From Heracleum sosnowskyi (Eukaryota; Streptophyta; Magnoliopsida; Apiales; Apiaceae), in contig JAUIZM010000015.1 of the NCBI GenBank assembly GCA_030848705.1, forward strand, positions 1,612,001-1,676,000: a DNA stretch of 64,000 nt. Direction: 5' to 3'. Under the pieces are notes generated by a model. That model saw nothing but the letters and a program-made list of their open reading frames with translations. It made no database searches and had not been told where the DNA came from. The translations under genes and the position numbers were made by a program. Shown here piece by piece: positions 1-10,657 of this stretch; position 1 is the stretch's first letter, and each line of letters opens with the position of its first letter.

Positions 1-1665
1 CACACAAGGAAATGGGACAGAGCCCACACTAGGGATCAAATCATTGGAGATCCTAGTGAGGGAGTTAGAACAAGAAGGGCAACATTAAATACATGTCTGT
101 ATAGCTGCTTTCTGTCACAAGAGGAACCTAAATTAATTGAAGAAGCTTTGAAGAATTCTGATTGGATTGTTGCCATGCAAGAAGAGTTGAATCAATTTGA
201 GAAAAACAAAGTATGGGAACTAGTACCTCCTCCAAAAGGAAAGAATGTTATTGACACCAAATGGGTGTTCAGAAACAAAATGGATGAAGAAGGAGTGGTA
301 ATAAGAAACAAAGCAAGACTGGTTGCCAAAGGATACTGTCAGCAGGAAGGCATTGACTATGATGAGACATTTGCACCTGTAGCTAGACTGGAAGCCATCA
401 GAATCTTCCTGGCTTTTGCAGCTCACTCAGATTTTAAGGTGTATCAAATGGATGTGAAAAGTGCATTTCTCAATGGTGATCTTGCTGAAGAAGTTTATGT
501 GTCTCAACCACCTGGCTTTGAAAGTGAAGACTTCCCAAACTTTGTGTATAGACTGCTCAAGGCACTCTATGGACTCAAACAGGCACCAAGAGCCTGGTAT
601 GAAACTCTATCTCAATTCCTTCTTGAGCATCAATTTACCAGGGGTAAAATTGACAAAACCCTATTCTTCAAGAAGCATGGAAATGATATCATTCTTGTTC
701 AAATCTATGTGGATGATATCATCTTTGGCTCTTCAAATGAAAAACTCTGTGAAAGGTTCTCTAAGTTGATGCAAAGCAAATATGAGATGAGTATGATGGG
801 AGAGTTAACCTACTTTCTAGGCCTGCAAGTACATCAAAGGGAGGATGGCATCTTTATAAACCAATCTAAGTATGTCAAAGATCTTTTAAAGAAATATGGT
901 TTAGAAGAGTCATCCCCAGCTAAAACTCCTATGTCTACTGCAATCAAGCTGGATGAAGACAAGAAAGGCAAGAGAGTTGATATCAAGGTCTATAGAGGAA
1001 TGGTTGGATCCTTACTCTATCTCACAGCTAGCAGGCCAGACATCATGTTTGCCACATGCCTTTGTGCAAGGTTCCAGTCTGATCCCAAGGAATCTCACAT
1101 GATGGCTATCAAAAGAATCTTCAAGTATCTGAAGGGGACTCCTAATCTTGGGCTATGGTATCCAAAGGGCACTGGGTTCAACCTGGTTGGTTACACAGAT
1201 TCTGATTATGCTGGATGCAGAATTGACAGGAAGAGCACCTCTAGAAGCTGTCAATTCCTAGGTCAAAGGTTAGTGTCCTGGTTTAGTAAGAAACAACAGT
1301 CCACAGCAACATCCACAGCTGAGGCTGAATACATTGCTGTTGGAAGTTGCTGTGCTCAATTGCTTTGGATTAGAAATCAACTCATGGATTATGGGCTAGT
1401 GTTAGAACACATTCCACTAATGTGTGATAATACTAGTGCAATATCCATAGTTGCCAATCCTGTTAATCATTCTACTACAAAGCACATTGAGATCAGGTAC
1501 CATTTCATTAGGGAACATGCTGCAAATGGTACCATAGAAGTCTCTTATGTTCCAACTGAGAAACAATTAGCTGACATATTTACTAAACCTCTGAATGAAG
1601 CAGTCTTCAACAGACTTGTGAGTGAAATTGGAATGCTTAATCCTTCATTTAGTTGCTCTAAGTAA
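1..1665 (+). CDS. Copia pol C-terminal part: reverse transcriptase and RNase H
   Basis: The reading frame is open from the first base of the window, so the 5' end is cut by the window edge and no start codon belongs here. A GDP..GVRTRR linker near bases 46-90 is followed by the Copia reverse transcriptase (RVT_2) with KARLVAKGY, the QMDVKSAFLNG block, YGLKQAPRAWY and the catalytic YVDDIIFG at about 703-726. RNase H follows with TDSDYAGC, STAEAEYIA and the terminal LADIFTKPL block. No stop or frameshift is seen in the visible part, so this piece could still be functional. The product would copy element RNA into DNA inside virus-like particles. Confidence 0.95.
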   Translation, partial: HTRKWDRAHTRDQIIGDPSEGVRTRRATLNTCLYSCFLSQEEPKLIEEALKNSDWIVAMQEELNQFEKNKVWELVPPPKGKNVIDTKWVFRNKMDEEGVVIRNKARLVAKGYCQQEGIDYDETFAPVARLEAIRIFLAFAAHSDFKVYQMDVKSAFLNGDLAEEVYVSQPPGFESEDFPNFVYRLLKALYGLKQAPRAWYETLSQFLLEHQFTRGKIDKTLFFKKHGNDIILVQIYVDDIIFGSSNEKLCERFSKLMQSKYEMSMMGELTYFLGLQVHQREDGIFINQSKYVKDLLKKYGLEESSPAKTPMSTAIKLDEDKKGKRVDIKVYRGMVGSLLYLTASRPDIMFATCLCARFQSDPKESHMMAIKRIFKYLKGTPNLGLWYPKGTGFNLVGYTDSDYAGCRIDRKSTSRSCQFLGQRLVSWFSKKQQSTATSTAEAEYIAVGSCCAQLLWIRNQLMDYGLVLEHIPLMCDNTSAISIVANPVNHSTTKHIEIRYHFIREHAANGTIEVSYVPTEKQLADIFTKPLNEAVFNRLVSEIGMLNPSFSCSK

Positions 1666-2383
1666 GTATGCCAGTAAATTGTTGCAGCAGTAAATTTTCA
1701 CTGTATTTAAATGCTCTATTTTTTTTGGAGTGAAAATTAGCTGAGATATGATTTATAAATATTTCAGTATTTTTACTGCATATTTTTCAAAATCACATTT
1801 GTTGGTAAAGTTGTGAGCTTTTGAGACATCTCGATATAGATGATTTTCAGAGTTCACGACACAGTTCAAATCAAACAGACTTATATCGCAAACTGTTGAG
1901 ATTGTGAGACTTCGCGACATAGTTCATTTCATGAGTTTGCGACATAGTTCATTTTATGACTACGCGACTTAGAATAACTATATCGACAAGTCTCCACATT
2001 TAACAGAATTTTGATTTAAATTAATTTTATTTCAAAATATGATAAAAGTCTGACAATTTGCTTGATATTCCTAAAAGAGAGCTTTAGACAGGGTATTTCT
2101 ACTATATCGCAAAGTCTCCCCGATCCTTTCATCTTGAAGACTTTGCGACATAGTTCATTTCTGAGACTATGCGATATACTGTGCAAGACTTTGCGGTACA
2201 GACCATTTTTGACTTCGCGACATACAAATAGACTGTACAAATTCATAACTCCATATCGCAGTGTCTCTATCATATAAATACCCTTTTCTAACCGTTCACA
2301 ACTTTTCATCTTGTCTATTGCTCTCAAATTCTCAAACCTAAGAACAAATTCTCTACTCTCTCCTTCACTCTCTCTCTCTCGAA
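1666..2383 (+). other. Element A pol-ORF2 spacer with reiterated motif
   Basis: This 718-bp non-coding spacer contains about 11 copies of a 12-14 bp motif between about 1810 and 2265. The majority form is GACTTYGCGACATA (for example near 1906, 1934, 2140, 2210). A minority are its reverse complement, TATATCGCAAAGTC (near 2104). The same motif fills the LTR of this element at 7740-8055. A TATA box and a CT-rich leader follow directly. The array is seen directly; a regulatory role is inferred. Confidence 0.8.
2273..2280 (+). promoter_or_regulatory. TATA box upstream of ORF2 (element A)
   Basis: TATAAATA lies 104 bp before the ORF2 ATG. A leader rich in CT follows, with CTCTCTCTCTC just before the start codon, as in many plant 5' UTRs. 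The last motif copy of the spacer array ends about 8 bp upstream. This suggests that ORF2 has its own promoter. No transcription data are available. Confidence 0.5.
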
Positions 2384-5300
2384 ATGGCACCCAAATCTCA
2401 AACAGTATCATCTTCTATCCCTTTAACCATTCCCAAAGAAACCAATCTTCTCACCATTCCCTCTGAGGCTGAGGCTAACCCAAGGTACAAGTGTTTTGTC
2501 CGGTTCTTGAACACTTCCTACCTACGCCAAGCCCTAACCCTGAACCCTACCTTGTATGTCGATGTGTTGGAAGGATTCTGGAGAACGGCGTTGGTATCAA
2601 CAATGGCTAGGGAAGATGGAACCTCATTCCAGGAGGTTAGTTGTTCAATTGGAGGCAAACACTTTCAGTTTGGTGAAAGGGAAATCAATGAAGCTTTGGG
2701 GTTCAAGGTTGAGGGTCATGACCAAGAAGCTACAGATGCTCAAATCGTAGATTTCATGACCTTCATTCGGTATGCTGAAGAGATAGATACTGGAAAGCTA
2801 AATAAGAAGTTTGTGAGAAGGGAGTGGTCATTTCTGTTTGACGCACTCCAGAAGGTGTTTCTCTGCAGGAAGACAGGATGAGACCATATCAGTCACATTG
2901 CTGTGAAGCTAGCCTACTCCTTGGCCAACAACCAGGAGATCAATGTGGGAGCCATAATTCTCAAAGAATTGGCTCAGAGGCTAGGCAGGACTGTTCGTGG
3001 TAGAGGTAATGACATCTTTTACCCTCGTTTCCTTCAAGTAATTTTAAATTTTCTTGATGCAAATGTCCATGAATTAGAGGGTATAGATAAAACTAAAATG
3101 GCTTATTCCAAGTCCATGTCCAAAGTTCTATTTGGCTCATTGGACACAAGGAATCAAGTGGATGTGATTCTAAGTGTGACCAAGCATATGCAGGACACAT
3201 TTGAGTCTTATCCACTTGATAAGCCAATATACCATGCACTTTCCTGGACAGGGGAGGCTGAGACTGAAGGAGCTACACAGTCTAACCCCAGCCTTCCCAT
3301 CCCATCCAGCAACCCCACTGTAAACAATACCATAGAAGTTAGGCAGCCAAGTGCATCAATCTCTCAAAAGATTGGTGTTACTAAAAAGAAGTCAAAGAAG
3401 AGAGCCCTAGCAGTGATAAATGAATTTGTAGAGATAGCTAGTGAGAATCCTGAGTCACCTCTCACCAGACAAAGTAAGAAATCCAAATCCAAACCTACCA
3501 CTGGATCCTCCCAACAGGATTCAGATGTGGAAAAAGGGGTACACCTGTTACTGTCCATGGCCTCTCAACAGGTCATTGGCATTGAAAAGAGTAGTCTCCC
3601 CACTGCACCCTGTACAGAGTCTGCACAGGGTCAAGAACTCACTCTTGACCCTAGGAGTGATAAGGCTGATCATACACAGAGTGGAGAGCACATCACTGTT
3701 GAAACTCCTCCTATTTCTCAGGGGGAGTTGCCACAATCTAATCTAAACCCCACTTCTCTCTCAGATTCTTCCATAAAAATTTCTTCTGAACAAGAGAGTC
3801 ATTCCAATGACAATCTTGCCTTTGATCAATCACAATTCTCTCCTGTGATTGAGCCAATTTCAAGTGACATGGTGCATGACACTATGCTCACCACCCAGGA
3901 CCCACATCTAGTTGGTCAGGGAATGCATGCTGGGGCATATCCTAATGACACCAACAAAAACATGGAGGATTCACCAGTTTTCACTGGAGACTCTATGCCA
4001 AATTCTCCCATCCTTAGGGATGTGGAACTGTCTTCACAGACAAATAGGGCTGATGCTGTAACACATCCCATTTCAATGGAGACAACATCAGACCCTACAG
4101 CCATTCCAAGGCTGGAGGAGACTCAACATCCTACATCTCATGAAGTGCCTAGCACTAGCTCTCACTTGGCTCAGGCCACTATGTCAGAATGGCTGAAGCC
4201 TGTGCACTATGACAGGCCTTCAGGATCATCATCTGTGCCTTCCAAAATGACAGAAGAAGCCATACAAGATCTCCATGTGGCACAGATTGATGAGTTCTCA
4301 AAGATAGCTCAACATCTCCTCACCTCAAATCTCCCAAATGCTGATTATGAAGCCATTTGACTCTGCCACAAGGAGGATGTTGAAGCTCAGCAGGAGAAGA
4401 TAGTGGTTGCAGCTGAACCAGAGGGAAATGTGGATGCCTGGTTGGATGCTAAGAGGACTCTCAAGCTCAAGGATGCCCTAGCTTTTCTAAGAGAAGAATA
4501 CCTAACTTCTCTGGGCTCCAATGCAAAGGATCTCTCTCCTGCTGCCATCTATGATGTTGTTAATGATGTCTACAGGAATCAATTAAAGGCTCTGCACTAT
4601 CTTGGGAAAGGGCTTCAATCAGAGATTTCTTCTATCCAGGAGGCGACATACAGATCCCTCACTCAGCTCAGAAATTCATATCTCTCTGATTTTCCCAAGG
4701 TGGAAGGCATCCTTAAAGAAATCCAGAAGACAAACTCTACTGTAAGCATGATGGACCTCTCTCTGGCCATGGTCACAGACAACATCAGGAAGCTGGCTAC
4801 AACCCTGGAAAATCAAGTCAAGGCCAATATCAACTCAAATGCAATGCTGAATGTAATTTGGAAGAATCAGTATGGTGACAAATTGGTGGATGAGGTCCCT
4901 CTGTCAAACATCTCCAAATTTGACTTTGCCAAGCTCAAGGAGCAATCTCTCAATTCTTTCAAGTCTCAACAGCTATTCTCAAAGGTGGATGGTCTTGAAA
5001 GAGAAGTGGCCTCTCTGAAAGATGAAAACAAGGAGCTTGCCAACTCTCTAAAACAGCTCAATGACAAACTAGATGACCAAGGCAACAACACCTCCAATAT
5101 CCTGCTGGTGCAACAACAGATGCTGACTTCCATGATGAAACAAATGAACCTGCCTATCCCTGGGGAAGCTCAAGTCATCTTGTCTGATCCCAAGCCTAAG
5201 GGGGAGAAACAAAAGGAGGTCATTCTGACACAAAGAGGGGGAGTACCTGCCAAGCAGTCAAAGCATAAGGGCAAGGACATACTCATTGAAGAAACCATAA

Positions 5301-7252
5301 AGCCAATCATTCTTCCCCCTGTAGAGGTCATAAGTGCAGAAGTTCAGAAGAGCACAATCTCAACCACCTACTATCCATCAACAATGCCTAAAGATATCTC
5401 AAATCCTCAACCTACTCAACCTACTTCCAATGCTAAACCTGTCAAAGCTGATATAATCACAGAGGCCAAGCTACAGGAAGTTGCCAACTCAAACATCTAT
5501 CATAATGAGGCCTTTCTGGAGTTTCTGAAAGCCATCTACAGCAGTGCTCAAGGAGATGCAAGGATGTACAGACAGAAGATCAAGGAAAGCATCAAGTATT
5601 TCACAGTGGCAGTAAGGAAAATCAAGGATGTCCATCTAAGAGAGATAATCATGGTGTGCAAGGACAACTGCTTGTGGCACCTAGCTTTTCAAACTCTAGA
5701 GAAACTGAGATTTACTGAGCTGTCAATCATTCTGGGCTTGATTGAAAAGCATGGGATGAACAATGAAAGTCTTTATAATGACTTGAAGATGGACCAGAAT
5801 AAAAGATTGCCTGAGGTTATATCCAAGCCAAGGACAATAATTTACCAAAGCCTATCTCAAGACAGTAGTATTGACCAACTAGTAATTCCCTCAGACCTTT
5901 TAATGAAGAACAATGCAAAGATCAACCAGGTACTGCAAATGCTGAGAGCTAAGAGAGGAGCTAGGATAGCTGAGGAACTAGAGATGATTCGAACTCTACA
6001 ATCTTTTCTGATTCATGGAGTCATTCCTGAATCTGTCAAAGAAAAGAGCAAAAAGAAGGATGGGGAGGATGATGATGAGGAGAAAACCTATGAAAGGAGA
6101 TCTCAGACAAGGAGAAATAAGGATGGATCTAGTGAGAGCAGCAGGAGCAAATATCAAAAGAAATCAAAAGATGCTGGTGATGACAAGAGGGACTCAAAAG
6201 GGACAAAGGAAACAACCAGGAAAACAAGAAGTGGAATTCAGCAAGTCAAGGACATTGCCAGCAATACTTTAACCACAACACAAGACTCTAAGTCTAGGGT
6301 GGGTACTGTTAGCAATGATCCTCCAAAATCATTATCCATGACTTCTGAACCTGAATTGCCACAGAAGAAAGATGAAGCCACTAAAGTAATTTCAAGAAAA
6401 CACTTCCACAAAGTTACAGCTAGTGGAGTGTTACAGTGGATGAAGGGGAAAGGAATGAAGCTACTTCCAAGTGATGTGGCACTGAAGACTAATTCTCCTT
6501 GTTCCAGAAAGGTATCTCTTGTGAAGCATTTGAAGATCAAGAGTGTACCCAAAAGGATAAGGATAACAAAGAAGACTGGAAAACTCACAAATGTTATTGG
6601 CATCAATGTGCTTCCACTAGATGAGGACTATGATGAAGATGCCCTAGCATTTTTGAGGGCTCAAAGGATCTTTGAAGTCAAAGTGAAGTTGGATCATCTA
6701 GAGATCAAGTACACTGATGGAAGAGAAAGGATAATGAAGCAAGGAAGCTGGCAATATTTCTATAAGTATGAGCTTGAAAGGATAAATGCCTTACTGAATT
6801 TTGAAGAAAAAGAAGAAAGAACATGGAAGATAGATATTGCCAGGTACTTAAAGATGCATGCTGATTATGAAGAAAACATGAGGAAAGAGAATGAAGAGAA
6901 AAACATACAGAGAGAGAAAGAAATGGCTGAGATGGAGAAGAGGGCTAAGGAGCTAAGGCAGAAAGGGATGTGCAGGGTCAAGCAAAATCCTTACATTGTG
7001 GAGTACAAAAACTCACATGGAGGTCAAAGCAAAATAAGGATGAAGTTTCTTGATTCCTATGTAGAGAGTGCACTCAAGGCTGCAATTGATGACTTGAAAG
7101 GCTCACCTCTCATTGAAGAACTGATTGCAAGAGAAGAACTTCAAGAAGCCATCATAGACATGAAGAGAAAAGAAGAGATAAGGAAAAAGAAGATATATGA
7201 TGATTTGCTAGAGAAGCAATTGGAAGCTGAAGCTGCTGAGCAACAAAAGTAA
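2384..7252 (+). pseudogene. ORF2 (envelope-position ORF) of element A, two in-frame TGA codons
   Basis: One reading frame runs from ATG 2384 (context GAAATGGC) to TAA 7250-7252, about 1622 codons, broken only by TGA at 2879-2881 and 4358-4360. The first ~200 residues hold a conserved domain also found in element C: FLNTSYL near the start and FYPRFLQVILNFL near 3018-3056. A low-complexity Ser/Thr/Pro region follows. From about 4930 to 5150 there is a heptad-rich coiled coil (LEREVASLKDENKEL). The C-terminal half is very charged, with Lys/Glu/Arg runs at 6040-6200 and 6870-7250. I see no convincing signal peptide or membrane segment, so the name 'envelope-like' rests on position only. It is called a pseudogene because of the stops, although the frame is otherwise kept. 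Confidence 0.8.
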
Positions 7253-7405
7253 TCTGTAAGCTTTCAATTTTTCTATGAAATCAAATTTCTGATCTCAATG
7301 TTCATGAATTGTTCTCTATGTTACTAAATTTCCTTTTATGTAAGTTAGGCTTGTTATCAGACATGAAATTGTGCCTAAGGATCTTACTAACAATTTGGGG
7401 GAGAT
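7253..7405 (+). other. Element A 3' untranslated stretch and polypurine tract
   Basis: A short non-coding stretch ends with the polypurine tract AATTTGGGGGAGA at 7393-7404, which abuts the LTR start. This is the plus-strand primer site expected for a Copia element of this type. Confidence 0.85.
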
Positions 7406-7739
7406 TGTTAGGCTCAAGACATGTCTGAATACCACTATTAACAAGCCTACACTATGTGACTATGTCACATTACATGACCTAGTGAGTTCTATCACTGGGA
7501 TATAGTACAGGTCTCTAAATGTACTTGTCTTGTTCTCATGAACATTAGCTTGATCATGTATGCTCAAAGTTATAATGAGCTTAGTAAAGTTTCTTGCATC
7601 TAGATTGTATATAGGCCATTGAATAATTGTCCTGGTAGAAGTTCAGAAGTGTTCATGCAGCAGGATAGAGATAAATAAGGCTATGAAGAAATAAGTTGCA
7701 GAAATTTGTCTAAGGCATTATATAGCAAAGTCAGAAGAA

Positions 7740-8055
7740 AGCTATGTCGTGAAGTCACCAATATCCATGTCGTGAAGTACTATATCGCATAGTCCATTTT
7801 GTACTATGTCGAGAAGTCCTCAAGACACATGTCGTGAAGTGTTGAAGTCAGCAAAGTCAAAGAAGCCTAGATCGTGAAGTCCTCAGAAGACCTATGTCGC
7901 ATAGTCTTCAAATGACCTATGTCGCATAGTCTTCAAATGACCTATGTCGCATAGTCTTCAAATGACCTATGTCGCATAGTCTTCAAATGACCTATGTCGC
8001 AAAGTCTTCAAAGGCTATATCGCGAAGTCCTCACAAGTGAGATCGCGAAGTCAGG
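7740..8055 (+). repeat. Motif array in LTR of element A
   Basis: About 13 copies of TATGTCGCATAGTC-type sequence (TATRTCG[CT][AG][AT]AGTC) occur, all in one orientation, for example near 7743, 7781, 7803, 7868, 8017 and 8039. Inside it, 7891-8013 is a perfect-to-near-perfect tandem array of a 25-bp unit (CCTATGTCGCATAGTCTTCA plus five bases), about 4.8 copies. The array sits about 310 bp upstream of the LTR TATA region. Confidence 0.9.
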
Positions 8056-8363
8056 AATGAAGTAGAGTTCACGATATCAACACTTAGCCGTTTACAACAA
8101 GACAAATCAAGGTACAAAATCAAGAATCAAAAGAGACAAATACTGAAGCATTTGTTCTGGCAAGGTGGTCCAAAGAACAGATGGCAAATCTACAGCTAAA
8201 CTTGGAGAGAAAGATAATAGACAAGCAGCTACAGAAACGGGAAAGACTCCGAAAAGCAGGTGGTCCTTCCTGACACAGTTAACGTCTTATGGCAGGACAA
8301 GTTGGACTTTCAGCAAGGGGTAACTGTGTAAAAATAGGTGTGTGCACTAGTTTGTATAGGGCT

Positions 8364-8371
8364 TATATATA
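8364..8371 (+). promoter_or_regulatory. Putative LTR TATA box (element A)
   Basis: TATATATA at the centre of the LTR is followed by about 310 bp to the LTR end. That is a normal distance for R plus U5. The surrounding sequence is not otherwise a simple repeat. This is inference from position. Confidence 0.4.
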
Positions 8372-8685
8372 TCATGCACATCCTATTGTTAGCTGTAAGA
8401 GAGATACACATAGTTATTTGCTAAGCTCTTTTCTCTGTAAGCAAGCAAGTTCAAACTGTTCTTGTTTAGAAGCCAGAAATTCTATTGTGAATTACTTGGA
8501 AAGCTGTAGTATTTAATTTGCTTATACAAAGTAGATTAAAGTGATTGTGTGTGTTATTTACTTTCTGCATATTACATATCATAATCATATACAGTCTGTT
8601 ACTTAGTTTTCAAGAATCGAAAAATATATCAAACTATCCATTCACCCCCCCTCTGTCTAGTTTCTAGTAGTATTCATTTCTAACA

Positions 8686-8747
8686 GTTAATATTTACATA
8701 AAAGAACCGCATATCATTACTTCATACTTGTATATGAACGAAAAGAG

Positions 8748-8782
<35 letters not shown>

Positions 8783-8823
8783 TCGAGTTTAAAAGCAGCT
8801 TTTTAATTTTCAAAATATATTAC

Positions 8824-8865
<42 letters not shown>

Positions 8866-9842
8866 AAGCCAATTAAACCGACCCAACCTGACCCAAATCG
8901 ATGTACGATTAAGAGTTGGGTCACAAATTAATATTTTGTGTGGTGTGATGAAATTTTTTCAAACCGATTTAATTGGGTCGGATTGCAAAAATGCTTTCAA
9001 CTCGGCAAATACAACCCATAAACACCCCTAACTCTGATTCACACTTTTTACGATACTAATTTTAAATATATTCTAAATTATATTATATTTGTTTATCAAT
9101 ACCTAAATAACCTATATAAAGTATAAATCATATAAAAATTACAGTATAAATAATATATAATTCAAAAATATAAGTGAAATAAGAATTTATAAATATAATT
9201 GAATACATAATTATATGTAGAATAAAGAAAATTTGAAAAATGGAGCTATATAAATAATATGAACTAACATTTAATTTACTGAGAATGTAAAATTAAAAAA
9301 ATTGAATAAACATGTTTTTATAAATAATATAAAACAACATATATATATATATGATGATAATGTAGTTTATATAATAATATTTTTATAATAAACTCAAACT
9401 CAATGTTACGTACTTGGGTATTAAATGAAATTATATGAGAAAGTTTGGAATACGATTATCAATATTCACACAAATCTAATCTACTTTAGCTTAAATAATA
9501 AAGAGTTGACAATTCTGTAATGTTTAAAGATATAAGAGTATAATAATAAATTTATTGCCATTTTCTTACTTTTTTTGTTCTTGGTTGGCTTTTAATATAT
9601 ACAAAGTAGATAAAATATAATTATACATTAAGATTTTGAAACAAAAAAATCAAGTTATATAAATAATATAACCCAACATTTTACTTAAACAAAAAAATAG
9701 GGCAAAAAGAGGTGATGTGGCTTATCTAATAAGTTTTTTAAGTTAAACCAATAAGTAAGTGTAGCACAATGGTTATAACATGAGTTTGCAGGAGGAGGTC
9801 GGAGGTTCGATTCCTAAGAACAACAAAAAGCTTTTATTTTTA
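8686..9842. other. AT-rich intergenic DNA with (TA)n tracts and MITE fragments
   Basis: No gene is visible. Two (TA)n microsatellites lie at 8751-8778 and 8827-8860. Around 8865-9035 there is a GGGTC/GACCC-rich stretch ending in AACACCCCTA, typical of one end of a hAT-type MITE, but no matching 5' end was found. A GCCATTTTCTT...GGCTTTAATATATA pattern occurs at 9560-9612 and again at 9908-9966, so the interval between them may be an insertion. Confidence 0.5.
9750..9840 (+). mobile_element. tRNA-derived SINE-like fragment
   Basis: Box A (TAGCACAATGG, 9762-9772) and box B (GGTTCGATTCC, 9804-9814) of an RNA polymerase III internal promoter are present at tRNA-like spacing. The acceptor and T stems do not pair well, so this is not a working tRNA gene. 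An A-rich stretch follows. Boundaries are uncertain and no clear target duplication was found. Confidence 0.5.
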
Positions 9843-9996
9843 CATAAATGATATAGGGATGGCAAGTTTGTAATTTTTCAATAAAGAAGGGCAAACTTGT
9901 CATTTCACAGCCATTTTCTTGGCTCAAATTGCCCCTAGACGGGCTTTAATATATATATAAGTAGATATAATAATAGATTTTTTTGTTATAGATAAG

Positions 9997-10657
9997 TGAT
10001 ATGGGTTTAAAAAACCCTAAAGACATAATTAATATTGCATTAATTAAACCTAGATGGTCCATAAATAATGCCCATTAATAAGGTCCGAAACTCTAATTAA
10101 ATATTAATTTCGTAATTAATATTTGGGCTAGAAGTACAACTTGTATTAGGAGACGTCCAATACAGGTTTGTTCTAATACAAGTGGGTTTGTTTCAATACA
10201 AGTCTGTTATGATATGGAAACAACTCTTACAAGAATGATCTAGAATTAATCCTTATCCACCGTCAAGGATAAGACTTATCCGTCAAGGAAGTGATGATAC
10301 TTTTCCACCGTCAAGGATAAGATTTATCCTTCAAGGAAATCAATACTTATCCACTAGCCTTCTAAACGCCTATATAAAGGTATGACCCCTCATCTCAGAA
10401 CGACGTTTTAGACTTCATTCTCGAATAAGGACATACAAGTCACTACGTCCTTGGTGTGCCCCTGGCCCGTGCCACCATAGCCCCGAGGGCAACACCAAGA
10501 ACTACGTTTTTATTGGCTTGATTCTCTAAACACTAGAGATACGTATGCATCTTGTTAGGACCGAGTTAGTCCCCGACAACAAGAGCAACCACCATTAAAG
10601 CTCGAAGCTCTCTAATCCTAGCATTGAATTCAAAGATATAGTTTTTATTCCACAACA
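9997..10657 (+). repeat. Solo LTR (661 bp) with ATAAG target duplication, copy 1
   Basis: The segment starts TGATATGGG and ends CCACAACA and is flanked on both sides by ATAAG (9992-9996 and 10658-10662). This is the signature of LTR-LTR recombination that leaves a single LTR. A TATATAAAGG promoter-like box lies near 10371. No coding sequence is present. Orientation is taken from the TATA box and is tentative. Confidence 0.85.

Larger units (their letters stand above)
1..8685 (+). mobile_element. Sirevirus-type Ty1/Copia element A, 3' part
   Basis: The window opens inside pol and runs through a spacer, a long ORF2, a polypurine tract and a complete 3' LTR. Integrase-side sequence, gag and the 5' LTR lie before base 1. 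A third large ORF after RNase H, preceded by a long spacer, is the layout of the SIRE/Maximus (Sirevirus) branch of Copia. The base-for-base end of the LTR (TG...CA) is followed by GTTAA, the expected 3' copy of a 5-bp target duplication, but its partner is outside the window. Seen: order and termini. Known: lineage layout. Confidence 0.93.
7406..8685 (+). repeat. 3' LTR of element A (1280 bp)
   Basis: The LTR begins TGTTAGGCTC directly after the polypurine tract and ends ATTTCTAACA, giving TG...CA ends with short inverted repeats (TGTTAG/CTAACA). U3 carries the reiterated motif array (7740-8055). A TATA stretch at 8364-8371 is a likely core promoter. A C-rich stretch near 8645 lies close to the end, as in related LTRs. 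Confidence 0.92.

Noticed and set aside
2016..2411. Minus-strand 131-codon open frame across the element A spacer
   Set aside because: It is made mainly of the repeated motif and the CT-rich leader read backwards, with no TATA box or good start context. Unlike 38312-38713 it does not look like a real gene.
2384..7252. True viral envelope glycoprotein in ORF2
   Set aside because: None of the three ORF2 products shows a convincing signal peptide, membrane span or Cys-rich ectodomain. Coiled coil and charged low-complexity regions dominate.
7891..8013. Regular 25-bp repeats resembling a CRISPR array
   Set aside because: Units are directly adjacent with no unique spacers, inside a plant LTR. 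This is a tandem repeat.
8289..8516. 75-codon ORF in the element A LTR
   Set aside because: It lies in LTR sequence over the TATA region, has no family resemblance and is probably a chance frame.
9750..9840. tRNA gene
   Set aside because: The A and B boxes are present but the acceptor, D and T stems do not pair. A SINE-like remnant fits better.
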